From RGIG9041 sp045593905 (GTDB taxonomy: Bacteria; Bacillota; Clostridia; Oscillospirales; QAKW01), in NCBI GenBank assembly GCA_045593905.1, contig JAZNXL010000074.1, positions 1-61,549 on the forward strand: DNA of 61,549 nucleotides. The letters run 5' to 3'. The notes under the pieces were generated by a model, which was not told the origin of the DNA, made no database searches, and worked only from the letters and a program-made list of their open reading frames with translations. Positions 48,859 to 57,104 of the stretch are shown here, piece by piece. A program made the translations under genes and the position numbers. The first letter of the stretch is position 1. Every line of letters begins with the position of its first letter.

Positions 48859-49470
48859 ATGGACCAAGTAAAGATTGGAAGATTTATTGCCGAGCGCAGA
48901 AAATATATAAATCTTACTCAAATGCAATTAGCCGAAAAGCTAAATATCACCGACAGAGCGGTATCTAAATGGGAAAGAGGCAAAGCAATGCCTGATTCTT
49001 CCATTATGCTTGAACTGTGCGGTGTTCTAAAAATTACAGTAAACGATTTATTAAGTGGGGAGAAAATTAGTATGGATAATTACAATAAAGAATTAGAAGA
49101 CAACTTACTTGAAATGGTCAAGCAAAAAGAACAAGCTGACAAGAGATTGCTAAAATTAGAAATAGTCCTGGGCATAATCGCTATCTTACCGCTTATAGCT
49201 GCAGCAGTAATAGTAAGTATTGTGCCGATGGAGGAATGGAAAAGCGGATTGCTCGTTGGACTCAGCCTGCTCCCTCTTTTAATTGCAACTCCGTTTGCAT
49301 TAAAAATCGAGCAAAAAGCAGGCTACTATGAATGTCAAAAGTGCGGGCACAAACATATTCCCCGGTACAGCAGTGTATTCTGGGCGATGCACATAAACAG
49401 AACAAGATATATGAAATGCCCAAAATGTGGCAAAATGTCTTGGCAAAAAAAGGTTATAAGTAAAGACTAA
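48859..49470 (+). CDS. XRE-family regulator with two membrane spans and a zinc ribbon
   Basis: This 203-residue protein combines an N-terminal Cro/C1 HTH (residues about 6-60: IGRFIAERRKYINLTQMQLAEKLNITDRAVSKWERG, quoted in part), a charged linker, two hydrophobic segments (IVLGIIAILPLIAAAVIVSIV and GLLVGLSLLPLLIATPF) and a C-terminal CxxC...CxxC zinc-ribbon-like domain (YECQKCGHKHIPRY, YMKCPKCGKMSW). Such HTH-membrane proteins occur in Firmicutes as envelope-sensing or toxin-linked regulators. GGAGG precedes the ATG. Targets are unknown. Confidence 0.85.
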   Translation: MDQVKIGRFIAERRKYINLTQMQLAEKLNITDRAVSKWERGKAMPDSSIMLELCGVLKITVNDLLSGEKISMDNYNKELEDNLLEMVKQKEQADKRLLKLEIVLGIIAILPLIAAAVIVSIVPMEEWKSGLLVGLSLLPLLIATPFALKIEQKAGYYECQKCGHKHIPRYSSVFWAMHINRTRYMKCPKCGKMSWQKKVISKD

Positions 49471-49474
49471 ACAA

Positions 49475-49506
49475 AAACACCCTATGGCGTTTGCCATAGG
49501 GTGTTT
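49475..49506. terminator. Bidirectional terminator after the XRE gene
   Basis: AAACACCCTATGGC (49475-49488) and GCCATAGGGTGTTT (49493-49506), loop GTTT; serves the XRE and pspC genes. Confidence 0.88.
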
Positions 49507-49511
49507 AATTT

Positions 49512-49700
49512 TTATTCAGGTTTGCTTGGAAGTACAATCATTGCAATAATATATGCAATAATTCCCGAGCCAACAAACAAGGAAACAAGAACCCACGCAA
49601 GACGTATAATAGTGGGGTCGATATCAAAGTATTCTGCAATACCGGCGCACACTCCGTCAATCTTTTTGTCAGTGTTTGATTTATACAGTCTTTTTTTCAT
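49512..49700 (-). CDS. PspC-domain small membrane protein
   Basis: This 62-residue protein is a single PspC domain: KKRLYKSNTDKKIDGVCAGIAEYFDIDPTIIRLAWVL followed by a membrane span (FVGSGIIAYIIAMIVLP). PspC proteins sense envelope stress in several bacteria; the stand-alone form is common in Firmicutes. It starts 5 bases after the lysS stop codon, in the greA-lysS unit. Confidence 0.9.
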   Translation of the reverse strand: MKKRLYKSNTDKKIDGVCAGIAEYFDIDPTIIRLAWVLVSLFVGSGIIAYIIAMIVLPSKPE

Positions 49701-49705
49701 AATCT

Positions 49706-51199
49706 TTAGTCCAAAGGTTTCATTGTTGGAAAGAGAAGAACGTCGCGGATAGATGCGCTGTCGGTAAGAAGCATTACGAGTCTATCAATACCAAAACCGA
49801 GACCGCCTGTGGGCGGCATGCCGTACTCAAGTGCGGCAATAAAGTCGTAGTCGACTTTGGCGGTTGTGTTGGGGTTTTCTTCTCTCTTTTTAGCAACCTG
49901 TTTTTCAAAACGCTCGCGTTGGTCAATCGGGTCGTTGAGTTCTGAAAACGCATTACCGAACTCGGTTGCGTTAATAAAGTACTCAAAGCGCTCGGTAAAC
50001 GCAGGGTCTTCGGGTTTACGTTTTGCAAGCGGGCTGTTTTCTACAGGGTAATCGTAGATAAATGTGGGTTGGATAAGATTTTCTTCAACAAATGCATCAA
50101 AGAGTTCAGCAAGAACTGTGCCCTTTGTAGCATCGTCGTCAACTTCAATGTGTTTTGCTTTTGCACAAGCACGTGCATCCTCATCAGTTGCCCATTCGTA
50201 GTAATCGCAGCCGCTGTATTTTTTAACAGCCTCTGCCATTGTGAGTCTTTCCCAATGGTCAAGGTTGATTTCTTTGCCCTGGTATGTGATTTGGCGGGTA
50301 CCGCAAACCTTATCAGCAAGAAGCTTATAAAGCTCTTCAACAAGGTCCATCATACCGTAGTAATCGGTAAATGCCTGATAAAGCTCGATTGTGGTGAACT
50401 CGGGGTTGTGTTTTGGGTCCATACCCTCGTTTCTAAAGATTCTGCCAACCTCGTAAACACGGTGCATACCACCAACGATAAGGCGTTTTAAGTAAAGCTC
50501 GGTCTCGATACGAAGGAACATATCGATATCAAGTGTGTTATGGTGGGTTTTGAAAGGACGAGCTGAAGCGCCGATTTCAAGCGGAACAAGAATAGGTGTA
50601 TCAACCTCTAAAAAGCCCTTACCGTCGAGGTAAGCACGAATCTCTTTTAATATTTGTGAACGCTTAACGAATGTATCTTTTACCTCGGGGTTAACTATAA
50701 GGTCAACCTCACGTTGACGGTAGCGGGTATCAAGGTCTTTAAGGCCGTGGAACTTTTCGGGAAGCGGCAAAAGTGACTTTGATAAAAGCTGAATTTTTTG
50801 GGTATGGATTGAGATTTCGCCTGTTTTTGTAACAAAGACAAAACCTTCAAGACCAATAATATCACCAATGTCGTATTTTTTAAACTGTGCATAAGCATCT
50901 TCGCCTACATCGTCACGACGGATATAAACCTGGATATTACCTGTTGAGTCTTGAATATTGTAAAAACTCGCTTTACCCATAATTCTACGGGTCATCATTC
51001 TACCTGCAACACGAACTGTTTTTTCGGCATAACAATCGTAGTTTGATTTAATATCGTTTGAATAAGCGGTTACGTCGAACTTGGTAATTGTAAAGGGGTC
51101 GTTACCCGTATTTTGAAGTTCGGCGAGTTTATCTCTACGAATTTGAAGTATTTCGTTTAAAGAAAGCTCGGGAGCCTGTGAATTGTTTTGATTGCTCAT
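49706..51199 (-). CDS. lysS: Lysyl-tRNA synthetase, class II
   Basis: This 497-residue protein has an N-terminal OB-fold anticodon-binding domain (VRVAGRMMTRRIMGKASFYNIQD), motif 2 (FRNEGMDPKHNPEFTTIELYQAF) and motif 3 (GGLGFGIDRLVMLL). It charges tRNA-Lys. It lies 21 bases downstream of greA, a typical Firmicutes arrangement, and no T-box is present. Confidence 0.97.
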   Translation of the reverse strand: MSNQNNSQAPELSLNEILQIRRDKLAELQNTGNDPFTITKFDVTAYSNDIKSNYDCYAEKTVRVAGRMMTRRIMGKASFYNIQDSTGNIQVYIRRDDVGEDAYAQFKKYDIGDIIGLEGFVFVTKTGEISIHTQKIQLLSKSLLPLPEKFHGLKDLDTRYRQREVDLIVNPEVKDTFVKRSQILKEIRAYLDGKGFLEVDTPILVPLEIGASARPFKTHHNTLDIDMFLRIETELYLKRLIVGGMHRVYEVGRIFRNEGMDPKHNPEFTTIELYQAFTDYYGMMDLVEELYKLLADKVCGTRQITYQGKEINLDHWERLTMAEAVKKYSGCDYYEWATDEDARACAKAKHIEVDDDATKGTVLAELFDAFVEENLIQPTFIYDYPVENSPLAKRKPEDPAFTERFEYFINATEFGNAFSELNDPIDQRERFEKQVAKKREENPNTTAKVDYDFIAALEYGMPPTGGLGFGIDRLVMLLTDSASIRDVLLFPTMKPLD

Positions 51200-51220
51200 T
51201 ATTTTTCTCCGTATGGATAA

Positions 51221-51739
51221 TTACTTTATAATTTCAAGAATTTTGATGTTAACTGTACCGATGGGAGCCTCAACAGTTACTTTTGCGCCTGCTTTTTTAC
51301 CAACGAGTTGTGAACCGATAGGGCTATCTTCTGATACGAGTTGAACACCCTCTTTTGACGAAGAATTTACAACGTCGTACGAGTTGACAATCTCAACTGT
51401 TTTTTCTTGTTTGGTGTTTACAAACAAAATTTTTACAATTGAGCCGTGACGAATTTTGTCGCCGCCAACGCTTGCTGTGTCGTCAATTATAACTGCTTTT
51501 TTAAGTGTTTGCTCAAGCTCGGCAATTTTTGCTTCGACAATTGCCTGCTCGTTTTTAGCTTCGTCATATTCACTGTTTTCTGACAAGTCGCCGTATGAAC
51601 GTGCAACCTTGATTTTTTCAGCGATTTCTTTACGTTTTACTGTTCTTAACTCTAAAAGGTCTTGCTCAATTTTTTGTTTGCCTTCGGCAGTAAGCTTTAC
51701 AACCTTTTCGGTCTCTTTAGTCTTTGTTTCTTTAGCCAT
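51221..51739 (-). CDS. greA: Transcription elongation factor GreA
   Basis: The 172-residue protein has an N-terminal coiled coil (LTAEGKQKIEQDLLELRTVKRKEIAEKIKVAR, quoted in part) whose tip carries acidic residues (GDLSENSEYDEAK) that stimulate RNA cleavage in backtracked polymerase, and an FKBP-like C-terminal domain (ISEDSPIGSQLVGKKAG-type). A Lys/Glu-rich N-terminal extension of about 12 residues precedes the domain. Confidence 0.96.
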   Translation of the reverse strand: MAKETKTKETEKVVKLTAEGKQKIEQDLLELRTVKRKEIAEKIKVARSYGDLSENSEYDEAKNEQAIVEAKIAELEQTLKKAVIIDDTASVGGDKIRHGSIVKILFVNTKQEKTVEIVNSYDVVNSSSKEGVQLVSEDSPIGSQLVGKKAGAKVTVEAPIGTVNIKILEIIK

Positions 51740-51783
51740 TGTTAGTCTCCTTCAATTGTATTGAGAGGGTATAATATTTTTTT

Positions 51784-51812
51784 AAGCGACCTCGGTTAAA
51801 CCGAAGTCGCTT
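51784..51812 (-). terminator. Terminator of rpsB-tsf
   Basis: AAGCGAC..TCGGTT and AACCGA..GTCGCTT form a stem with one internal mismatch, followed on minus by a T run. Confidence 0.8.
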
Positions 51813-51826
51813 ATATGTTTAAAAAA

Positions 51827-52747
51827 TTACTTTGTCATGCTTGCAACTTCTGCTGCGAAATCGTCTTGTCTCTTTTCAAGACCTTCACCCTTTTCGTAAG
51901 TTACAAACTTAACGAGTTTGATAGCGAAGCCAAAGTCTTTAGCTGATTGAGCGATATATTGTTCAACAGATACTTTGTTGTCTTTAACGTAAGCCTGCTT
52001 TAAGAGGCAGTTTTCTTGATAGTATTTGTTGATTTTACCCATAACCATTTTTTCGATAACAGCTTCGGGCTTGTTAGCGCTCTTGGGGTCGTTTTTGATT
52101 TGTGCGATAAGGATGTTCTTTTCGCTCTCGATTACCGATGCGGGAACTTCTTCGGGGCAAAGGTAGTCAGGAGTCATAGCAACAACCTGCATACAAATGT
52201 TTTTACCGAGGTCTTGGAAATCAGCACTGTCAGCGTTTTCGGTTTCGAACTGAGCAACACAAGCTGCGCTACCGCCGCCGTGTGTATAGCTTACGAGGTC
52301 ACCCTCAAGGCGCTCGAAACGACGAATTTTCATGTTTTCGCCGATTTTTAAGATTTTTTCTCTTAATACGTCTTCAACAGTATCGGTTGTGTCTTCGAAC
52401 TTGCAAGTTAAAAGTTCTTCTACTGTTGCGGGGTTGTATTTAACAACTGCTTTAGCAGCGCCAACAACAAGAGCCTGGAATTCAGCATTTTTAGCAACAA
52501 AGTCGGTTTCTGAGTTAACTTCGATAATAGCGCCTACTTTGTTTTCGCGGTCAATATATACATGAACCATACCGTCAGCAGCAATTCTGCCTGCTTTTTT
52601 GGTTTGAGCTGCAAGACCTTTTTCACGGAGTATTTCTACTGCCTTTTCTTGGTTACCATCAGCTTCTGTAAGAGCTTTTTTACAATCCATCATACCGCAG
52701 CCTGTCTTTTCACGGAGAGCTGCAACGTCTTTTGCTGTAAAGTTCAT
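51827..52747 (-). CDS. tsf: Elongation factor Ts
   Basis: This 306-residue protein recycles EF-Tu from GDP to GTP form. It shows MNFTAKDVAALREKTGCGMMDCKKALTE and the TDFVAKN motif of EF-Ts. ATG 52747 follows GGAGG; an in-frame TTG 18 bases upstream sits before the ribosome binding site and is rejected. It follows rpsB in the conserved pair. Confidence 0.97.
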   Translation of the reverse strand: MNFTAKDVAALREKTGCGMMDCKKALTEADGNQEKAVEILREKGLAAQTKKAGRIAADGMVHVYIDRENKVGAIIEVNSETDFVAKNAEFQALVVGAAKAVVKYNPATVEELLTCKFEDTTDTVEDVLREKILKIGENMKIRRFERLEGDLVSYTHGGGSAACVAQFETENADSADFQDLGKNICMQVVAMTPDYLCPEEVPASVIESEKNILIAQIKNDPKSANKPEAVIEKMVMGKINKYYQENCLLKQAYVKDNKVSVEQYIAQSAKDFGFAIKLVKFVTYEKGEGLEKRQDDFAAEVASMTK

Positions 52748-52770
52748 TATTAGTTCCTCCTGCAATTAAA

Positions 52771-53499
52771 TTATTCAGCTGCTTCTTCTACAGCTTCCTC
52801 TTCTTGAGCAAACTGCTCGCCTTGTTTACCCTCTAAAATAGCGTTAGCCATTGTTTCAGCAATGAGTTTTACTGCTCTGATAGCATCGTCGTTGCCGGGG
52901 ATGGGGTAATCAACTTCATCGGGGTCACAGTTAGTATCGACAATAGCTACTACCGGGATACCAAGAGCGTGTGCTTCTGAAATTGCGATTTTTTCTTTTT
53001 TGGGGTCTACTACGAACATAGCAGCGGGAGCTTTTTTCATTTCTTTAATACCGCCGTAGTTCTTTTCGAGAATTTCTTTTTCGTGGAGAAGCTTTAATAC
53101 TTCTTTTTTGGGGAGAAGCTCAAATGTGCCGTCTTCTTCCATTTTTTCGATTTGGCAAAGTCTTTGGATGCTCTTTCTGATTGTTTTAAAGTTTGTGAGC
53201 ATACCGCCGGGCCATCTTTCGCTAACGAAGTACATACCTACGCGTTGTGCTTCTTCGCGGATTGAATCTTGAGCCTGTTTTTTAGTACCTACGAAAAGTA
53301 CTTCGCCGCCGTTTGCTGCGATTTCGCGAACAAACATATAAGCTTCTTCGATTTTTTTAACGGTTTTTTGAAGGTCGATAATATAAATACCGTTTCTTTC
53401 TGTGAAGATGTACTCAGCCATTTTAGGATTCCATCTTCTTGTTTGGTGACCGAAATGAACACCTGCCTCTAATAATTGTTTCATTGAAACTACTGACAT
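52771..53499 (-). CDS. rpsB: 30S ribosomal protein S2
   Basis: This 242-residue protein has the S2 signatures LLEAGVHFGHQTRRWNPKM, ERNGIYIIDLQKT and VDTNCDPDEVDYPIPGNDDA. The acidic tail (EEEAVEEAAE) is normal. It is preceded by GGAGG and by a structured leader that may mediate autoregulation. Confidence 0.98.
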   Translation of the reverse strand: MSVVSMKQLLEAGVHFGHQTRRWNPKMAEYIFTERNGIYIIDLQKTVKKIEEAYMFVREIAANGGEVLFVGTKKQAQDSIREEAQRVGMYFVSERWPGGMLTNFKTIRKSIQRLCQIEKMEEDGTFELLPKKEVLKLLHEKEILEKNYGGIKEMKKAPAAMFVVDPKKEKIAISEAHALGIPVVAIVDTNCDPDEVDYPIPGNDDAIRAVKLIAETMANAILEGKQGEQFAQEEEAVEEAAE

Positions 53500-53532
53500 T
53501 TTTATGTCCTCCTTAAATAAAGTTTATACCTC

Positions 53533-53596
53533 CATACGAACATATACCCGTCAAACAGCCAAAGGCGCGGCTGCAACTTGTGACGAAATTCGTATG
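53533..53596 (-). ncRNA. Structured 5' leader of rpsB (probable S2 autoregulatory element)
   Basis: On minus the leader has nested helices: CATACGAA (53589-53596) with TTCGTATG (53533-53540), then CGTCA (53581-53585) with TGACG (53549-53553), then CAGCC (53569-53573) with GGCTG (53556-53560). It lies between promoter and ribosome binding site. Leaders in front of rpsB that bind S2 are known in other bacteria. Confidence 0.7.
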
Positions 53597-53614
53597 TGCG
53601 TATTACAAGCAAAG

Positions 53615-53643
53615 ATTATAACACATTGATTTTAAAAATGCAA
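53615..53643 (-). promoter_or_regulatory. Promoter of rpsB-tsf
   Basis: Minus-strand TTGCAT (53638-53643), a 17-base spacer and TATAAT (53615-53620) with an extended TGT before the -10. Confidence 0.75.
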
Positions 53644-53673
53644 TACTTTTTTATATATTTATTATATATAAAA

Positions 53674-53694
53674 GACCGCACGTTTTGTGCGGTC
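53674..53694 (-). terminator. Terminator of divIVA
   Basis: GACCGCAC and GTGCGGTC with a 5-base loop, followed on minus by TTTTAT. Confidence 0.85.
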
Positions 53695-53700
53695 AAAAAA

Positions 53701-54300
53701 TTACATATTTTGCTTAAAATTATCGCCTGTATTTTCAATATCGCGGTCAATAAATTCAAGGTATTGAGCAAAGTCGTTAAGGTAGTGTGTGATATTGCCG
53801 ATGCGGGCATCGAGCTCAGTTTTTGATGCTAAAATGTTGTTCTTCATTTCGTCAAAGTCTGAACGGAGTTTTAAAAACTTATCAAAGGTATCAGAAAGAA
53901 GAGCGTTTGCATTGCTTTGAGCATCAAGACAAATTTGAGTTGCGTCTGATTTTGCCTTTATCATAAGCTCGGCTAAAATTTCGCGTTGGTCGTCGTATGC
54001 CTCAGCCTTTTGACGAAGCTGCTCTGTTTCGGCGTTATCAGCCACAGTTGCCTGTGATGCCATTTCAGCTTCTATTTCAGCACGTATTTGTGCTTTTATA
54101 ACATCTAATTCTTCAGCTGAAAGCTCACGTGGAGCAGCGCCTTCTTCAAGCTCTTTTTGACACTTTAAAAGGCGATTTTCGGCAGTTTCAAGCTCTGATT
54201 TTAGTGTTTCGAGTTGTGCGTTTAATGACGCAATATATTCAGTTACCTCGGCTTTATTATAGCCTTTAAATTCAGTTTTAAAAATTTGGTTTACAGCCAT
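53701..54300 (-). CDS. divIVA: DivIVA-domain protein
   Basis: This 199-residue protein starts with the DivIVA N-terminal lipid-binding and coiled-coil signature (FKTEFKGYNKAEVTEYIASLNAQLE), then has long coiled coils (residues about 20-75 and 90-180) with an acidic linker. DivIVA recognises curved membrane at poles and septa. The N-terminal domain is the usual one; the C-terminal half is family-variable, so it could also be a GpsB/SepIVA-type relative. Confidence 0.88.
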   Translation of the reverse strand: MAVNQIFKTEFKGYNKAEVTEYIASLNAQLETLKSELETAENRLLKCQKELEEGAAPRELSAEELDVIKAQIRAEIEAEMASQATVADNAETEQLRQKAEAYDDQREILAELMIKAKSDATQICLDAQSNANALLSDTFDKFLKLRSDFDEMKNNILASKTELDARIGNITHYLNDFAQYLEFIDRDIENTGDNFKQNM

Positions 54301-54331
54301 TTACTTGACCTCCGCATAAAAATACAACTTA

Positions 54332-54360
54332 ATTGTATCACAGCGAAAAGTAAATTGCAA
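54332..54360 (-). promoter_or_regulatory. Promoter of divIVA
   Basis: Minus-strand TTGCAA (54355-54360), a 17-base spacer and TACAAT (54332-54337), with extended TGA before the -10. Confidence 0.7.
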
Positions 54361-54366
54361 TATTTT

Positions 54367-54975
54367 TTAATATTCAAGAATTTTTGGAACACCGTTTTTA
54401 AAAATTATTGAGCCGTGAGTGATTTCAACATTATTATACTCGGTGTCAAAAAGCTTTGGTAAATCGCCTTTTTCAATAAACGGGCTGACAATTTCGGGGT
54501 CAAGCTCAATACCTGCAAGGTTAACGCTGCTAACCTTGAGCGCTGCCCTGCCGTCTTGGTTTTTGAGAGTTGCAGTGAGTGACATTTGTTTATCAACAAT
54601 GGAAGAAATTATTGTTTCGTATTTTTTTAGTTTTGAATGTGCTTTTAAAAGATTTTGTTTATTACTTATTTTTGCACTCATATTAATTATGCCTTCATCG
54701 AGTTCTATTTTAAAATCTTTTAAGTAGTCGCCTTCAAAAAACATTTTTCTTGCAAGTTCGGTAAGCTGGTCTTCGGTAAAAGAAACCGCACCGACATTGT
54801 CGTTGGGCTGATAATATTCGGTTTCAGTAGTTTTTTGAATTTGGGTTTGTGTTTGCTTTTTTTGTTCAGCTTTTGGAATTTTTCTATTTAAAACTGTTAC
54901 AAACATAAATGCCGACGCACCTATTAAACATAGCGAAATAACAAAAGAAACAACCATTATTTTTTTGTTTACCAT
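54367..54975 (-). CDS. Single-pass membrane protein of unknown function
   Basis: This 202-residue protein has an N-terminal anchor (KKIMVVSFVISLCLIGASAFMFVTVL), a Gln/Thr-rich linker (residues 36-55) and an extracytoplasmic domain of strands and helices (LTELARKMFFEGDYLKDFKIELDEGIINMSAKI, quoted in part; SLTATLKNQDGRAALKVSSVNLAGIEL) resembling LPS-transport/AsmA-like or LMP-type sensor folds only loosely. It is upstream of divIVA with that gene's own promoter between. No family is claimed. Confidence 0.75.
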   Translation of the reverse strand: MVNKKIMVVSFVISLCLIGASAFMFVTVLNRKIPKAEQKKQTQTQIQKTTETEYYQPNDNVGAVSFTEDQLTELARKMFFEGDYLKDFKIELDEGIINMSAKISNKQNLLKAHSKLKKYETIISSIVDKQMSLTATLKNQDGRAALKVSSVNLAGIELDPEIVSPFIEKGDLPKLFDTEYNNVEITHGSIIFKNGVPKILEY

Positions 54976-55029
54976 TTTATCACTCCTTTAAGATAGTTAT
55001 GTTTCGTTTTATTTATTTTATAATTGTTA

Positions 55030-55058
55030 TTGAAAAAATATACCGACTGCATTATAAT
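55030..55058 (+). promoter_or_regulatory. Promoter of the VanY-like gene
   Basis: TTGAAA (55030-55035), a 17-base spacer and TATAAT (55053-55058), with GAGGTGA before the ATG at 55076. Confidence 0.75.
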
Positions 55059-55075
55059 TGTTTTGAGGTGATAGA

Positions 55076-56095
55076 ATGAAAAAAAGCGTATTTAATGCTT
55101 TATTATGTATAATTATTGCACTTGTTATTGCAGCAAGCATTTTTGTTTTTGTAAAACCATCAAAAAAAGACCCCTCCCCCGCACCAGAAACTGAACAACA
55201 GCAGCAAGAGCAAAAGAAAGAAAAAGAAAAAGAGAAAGAGAAAGAAGAGGAAGAGGAAAAGAAAGAAGAGGAACAAGAGCCCGAGCCTGAACCCGAGCCC
55301 GAACCCAAGCCAGAGCCCGAACCCGAGCCTGTTACCAAGCCTGACACACCTGTTTCAAACGAGCAGCCAACCGTTGATATCACTGTTTACACTATGCCTA
55401 CAAGCTACAAAGATTTTGCGCTTACAAAGGGAATGAGTGCAAACGAGGCTTATAATAAACTTAATTCGTTTTTACAGTCTAAATATTCAATTCTTATCAA
55501 CAAACAACACAAGGTTGAGTCAACCTATGCACCGACTGACCTTGTAACATTGAGTGGGTTTTCGTATCCGCTCGAAAGCACTGCAGCAAACGCTTTAAAA
55601 TCGCTTGTTACCGATGCAAGAGCAAACGGCATAACCGACCTTGTATTGTATTCAGGCTATAGAAGATACTCATCTCAAAAGACGAAATACGAAACACGTA
55701 TTCAAAGATACTTAAACGAAGGATATTCACAAGAAAACGCCGAGAAAAAAGCGGGCGAATATATTGCTCCCCCAGGCTCGAGTGAGCATCACACAGGGCT
55801 TGCGGCTGATGTTTGTTCTTCAGCGATAGTTAACAAATACGGATATTTGTCTGACTCTTTTGATACTACAAAAGAGTACAGGTGGTTAAGAGACAACTGT
55901 GCAAACTACGGCTTTATTGTGCGTTATATGAAAGGCAAAGAAAGCATCACAGGCTTTTTATACGAGCCGTGGCATCTTCGCTATTTAGGTGTAGAACACG
56001 CAAAGGCATGCACAGGTCTTGGACTTACTTATGAAGAATACCACGCACTTTTAACAAAGCTTTGTAACGAGGCAAAAGCTGACGCGGGAGTATAA
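55076..56095 (+). CDS. VanY-type D-alanyl-D-alanine carboxypeptidase (M15B) with charged linker
   Basis: This 339-residue protein has an N-terminal membrane anchor (NALLCIIIALVIAASIFVFV), a low-complexity linker of Gln, then Lys/Glu, then Glu-Pro dipeptides (about residues 38-88) that would cross the wall, and a C-terminal M15B peptidase domain. Zinc and catalytic motifs are SSEHHTGLAADV and EPWHLRYLG, with SGYRRYSSQ before them. The enzyme trims D-Ala from stem peptides. It opens a five-gene plus-strand run ending in spoVM. Confidence 0.93.
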   Translation: MKKSVFNALLCIIIALVIAASIFVFVKPSKKDPSPAPETEQQQQEQKKEKEKEKEKEEEEEKKEEEQEPEPEPEPEPKPEPEPEPVTKPDTPVSNEQPTVDITVYTMPTSYKDFALTKGMSANEAYNKLNSFLQSKYSILINKQHKVESTYAPTDLVTLSGFSYPLESTAANALKSLVTDARANGITDLVLYSGYRRYSSQKTKYETRIQRYLNEGYSQENAEKKAGEYIAPPGSSEHHTGLAADVCSSAIVNKYGYLSDSFDTTKEYRWLRDNCANYGFIVRYMKGKESITGFLYEPWHLRYLGVEHAKACTGLGLTYEEYHALLTKLCNEAKADAGV

Positions 56096-56117
56096 TTTTA
56101 TAAAGATTGTAAAAAAT

Positions 56118-56148
56118 AAACCACGAGGTGATTACTTCGTGGTTTATA
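56118..56148 (+). promoter_or_regulatory. Hairpin over the DUF421 translation start
   Basis: ATAAACCACGA and TCGTGGTTTAT form an 11-bp stem. The loop contains the GAGGTG ribosome binding site and the 3' arm contains the GTG start (56139). It could be a weak terminator of the VanY gene, a translational switch, or both. Confidence 0.7.
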
Positions 56149-56762
56149 TTATTTTAAGGTGTATTATTTTATATTTCACCGTGACGGCGGCGGTGAGAAT
56201 TATGGGCAAGCGCCAGATTGGCGAATTGCAGCCGTGCGAACTTGTAATAACAATACTTATTTCAGAGCTTGCATCAATACCGATACAAGACCTTAATATG
56301 CCGATTCTGTACGGGATACTGCCCATTTTAACGCTCGCAGCGCTTGAAATCGGGGTATCATTTTTAACACTGAAGTCAATAAAATTCAGACGATTATTCT
56401 ACGGAACGCCAATAACCATTGTCCGCGACGGAAAGATTGAGCAAGCAGAAATGGAACGTGCAAGGGTATCGGTTGATGATTTAGCAGAGGCTATGCGCAC
56501 CGAAGGAATTGCCGATATACGCGACATTGGATACGCTGTACTTGAAACAAACGGCAATATGAGTATAATCGACAAACAGCAAGGGCAAATGCCCGATATA
56601 GTGCTGTCTGACGGCGAGTTTGACAACAAAGCAATAAAGAGGCTGGGCATTAAAAAAAGAGATATAATAACAAAAAGCAAGGTAAAAACCAAAGACGATT
56701 TGTTTTTGGTTTTGTATGATAAAAACGGTAATTACTACATTGTAAAAAAGACAACAAAATGA
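56139..56762 (+). CDS. DUF421 membrane protein (YetF/YrbG-like)
   Basis: This 207-residue protein has three N-terminal membrane segments and the family signature AAVRIMGKRQIGELQPCELVITILISELASIPIQD (quoted in part), then a soluble DUF421 domain (TPITIVRDGKIEQAEMERARVSVDDLAEAMRTEGI). Family members in Bacillus are spore-associated membrane proteins of unclear role. The GTG start at 56139 is inside a hairpin. DUF4363 follows with a 4-base overlap, the usual pairing. Confidence 0.92.
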   Translation: MVYIILRCIILYFTVTAAVRIMGKRQIGELQPCELVITILISELASIPIQDLNMPILYGILPILTLAALEIGVSFLTLKSIKFRRLFYGTPITIVRDGKIEQAEMERARVSVDDLAEAMRTEGIADIRDIGYAVLETNGNMSIIDKQQGQMPDIVLSDGEFDNKAIKRLGIKKRDIITKSKVKTKDDLFLVLYDKNGNYYIVKKTTK

Positions 56763-57058
56763 AAAGAAACATTATATTTTTAGTATTGCTTTTACTATTG
56801 ATTAGCGCAACTGTTACAGGAGAATATTTATACAAAAAAGACTTTGAAAGCGGTATAAAAACTCAGCTTGAAGCGGGTGATATAAATGCGCTTAAACAAA
56901 ATATAAAATCGCAAAAGTTTTTTGCAAAAATGTTTTATCCAAAGCAGGTTATAGAGGGGCTTGAAGACGAAACAAAACGGCTTGAAGTATACATTGAAAA
57001 CGACCAAAAAAGCGATATAGAAATTACAAAAGACAAGATTTTGGCATATATAAAGTGA
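56759..57058 (+). CDS. DUF4363 small membrane-anchored protein
   Basis: This 99-residue protein has an N-terminal span (IIFLVLLLLLISATVTGEYLY) and a helical domain. It is the DUF4363 family, typically encoded right after a DUF421 gene in Clostridia. Function is unknown; the 4-base overlap with DUF421 indicates coupled synthesis and likely a complex. Confidence 0.85.
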   Translation: MKRNIIFLVLLLLLISATVTGEYLYKKDFESGIKTQLEAGDINALKQNIKSQKFFAKMFYPKQVIEGLEDETKRLEVYIENDQKSDIEITKDKILAYIK

Positions 57059-57104
57059 CCTAAAACCTACTTTTTGCATAGTATAAAGCAAAGGAGGGTC
57101 GGCG

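Noticed and set aside
55180..55340. Repeated Glu-Pro and Lys-Glu codons considered as a tandem repeat or CRISPR-like array
   Set aside because: The period is 6 bases or less and it is in frame within a peptidase gene as a wall-spanning linker.
55027..55383. Ser/Gly-rich open frame opposite the VanY-like gene
   Set aside because: It is the antisense of the Lys/Glu and Glu-Pro repeats; the serine run is a codon artefact.
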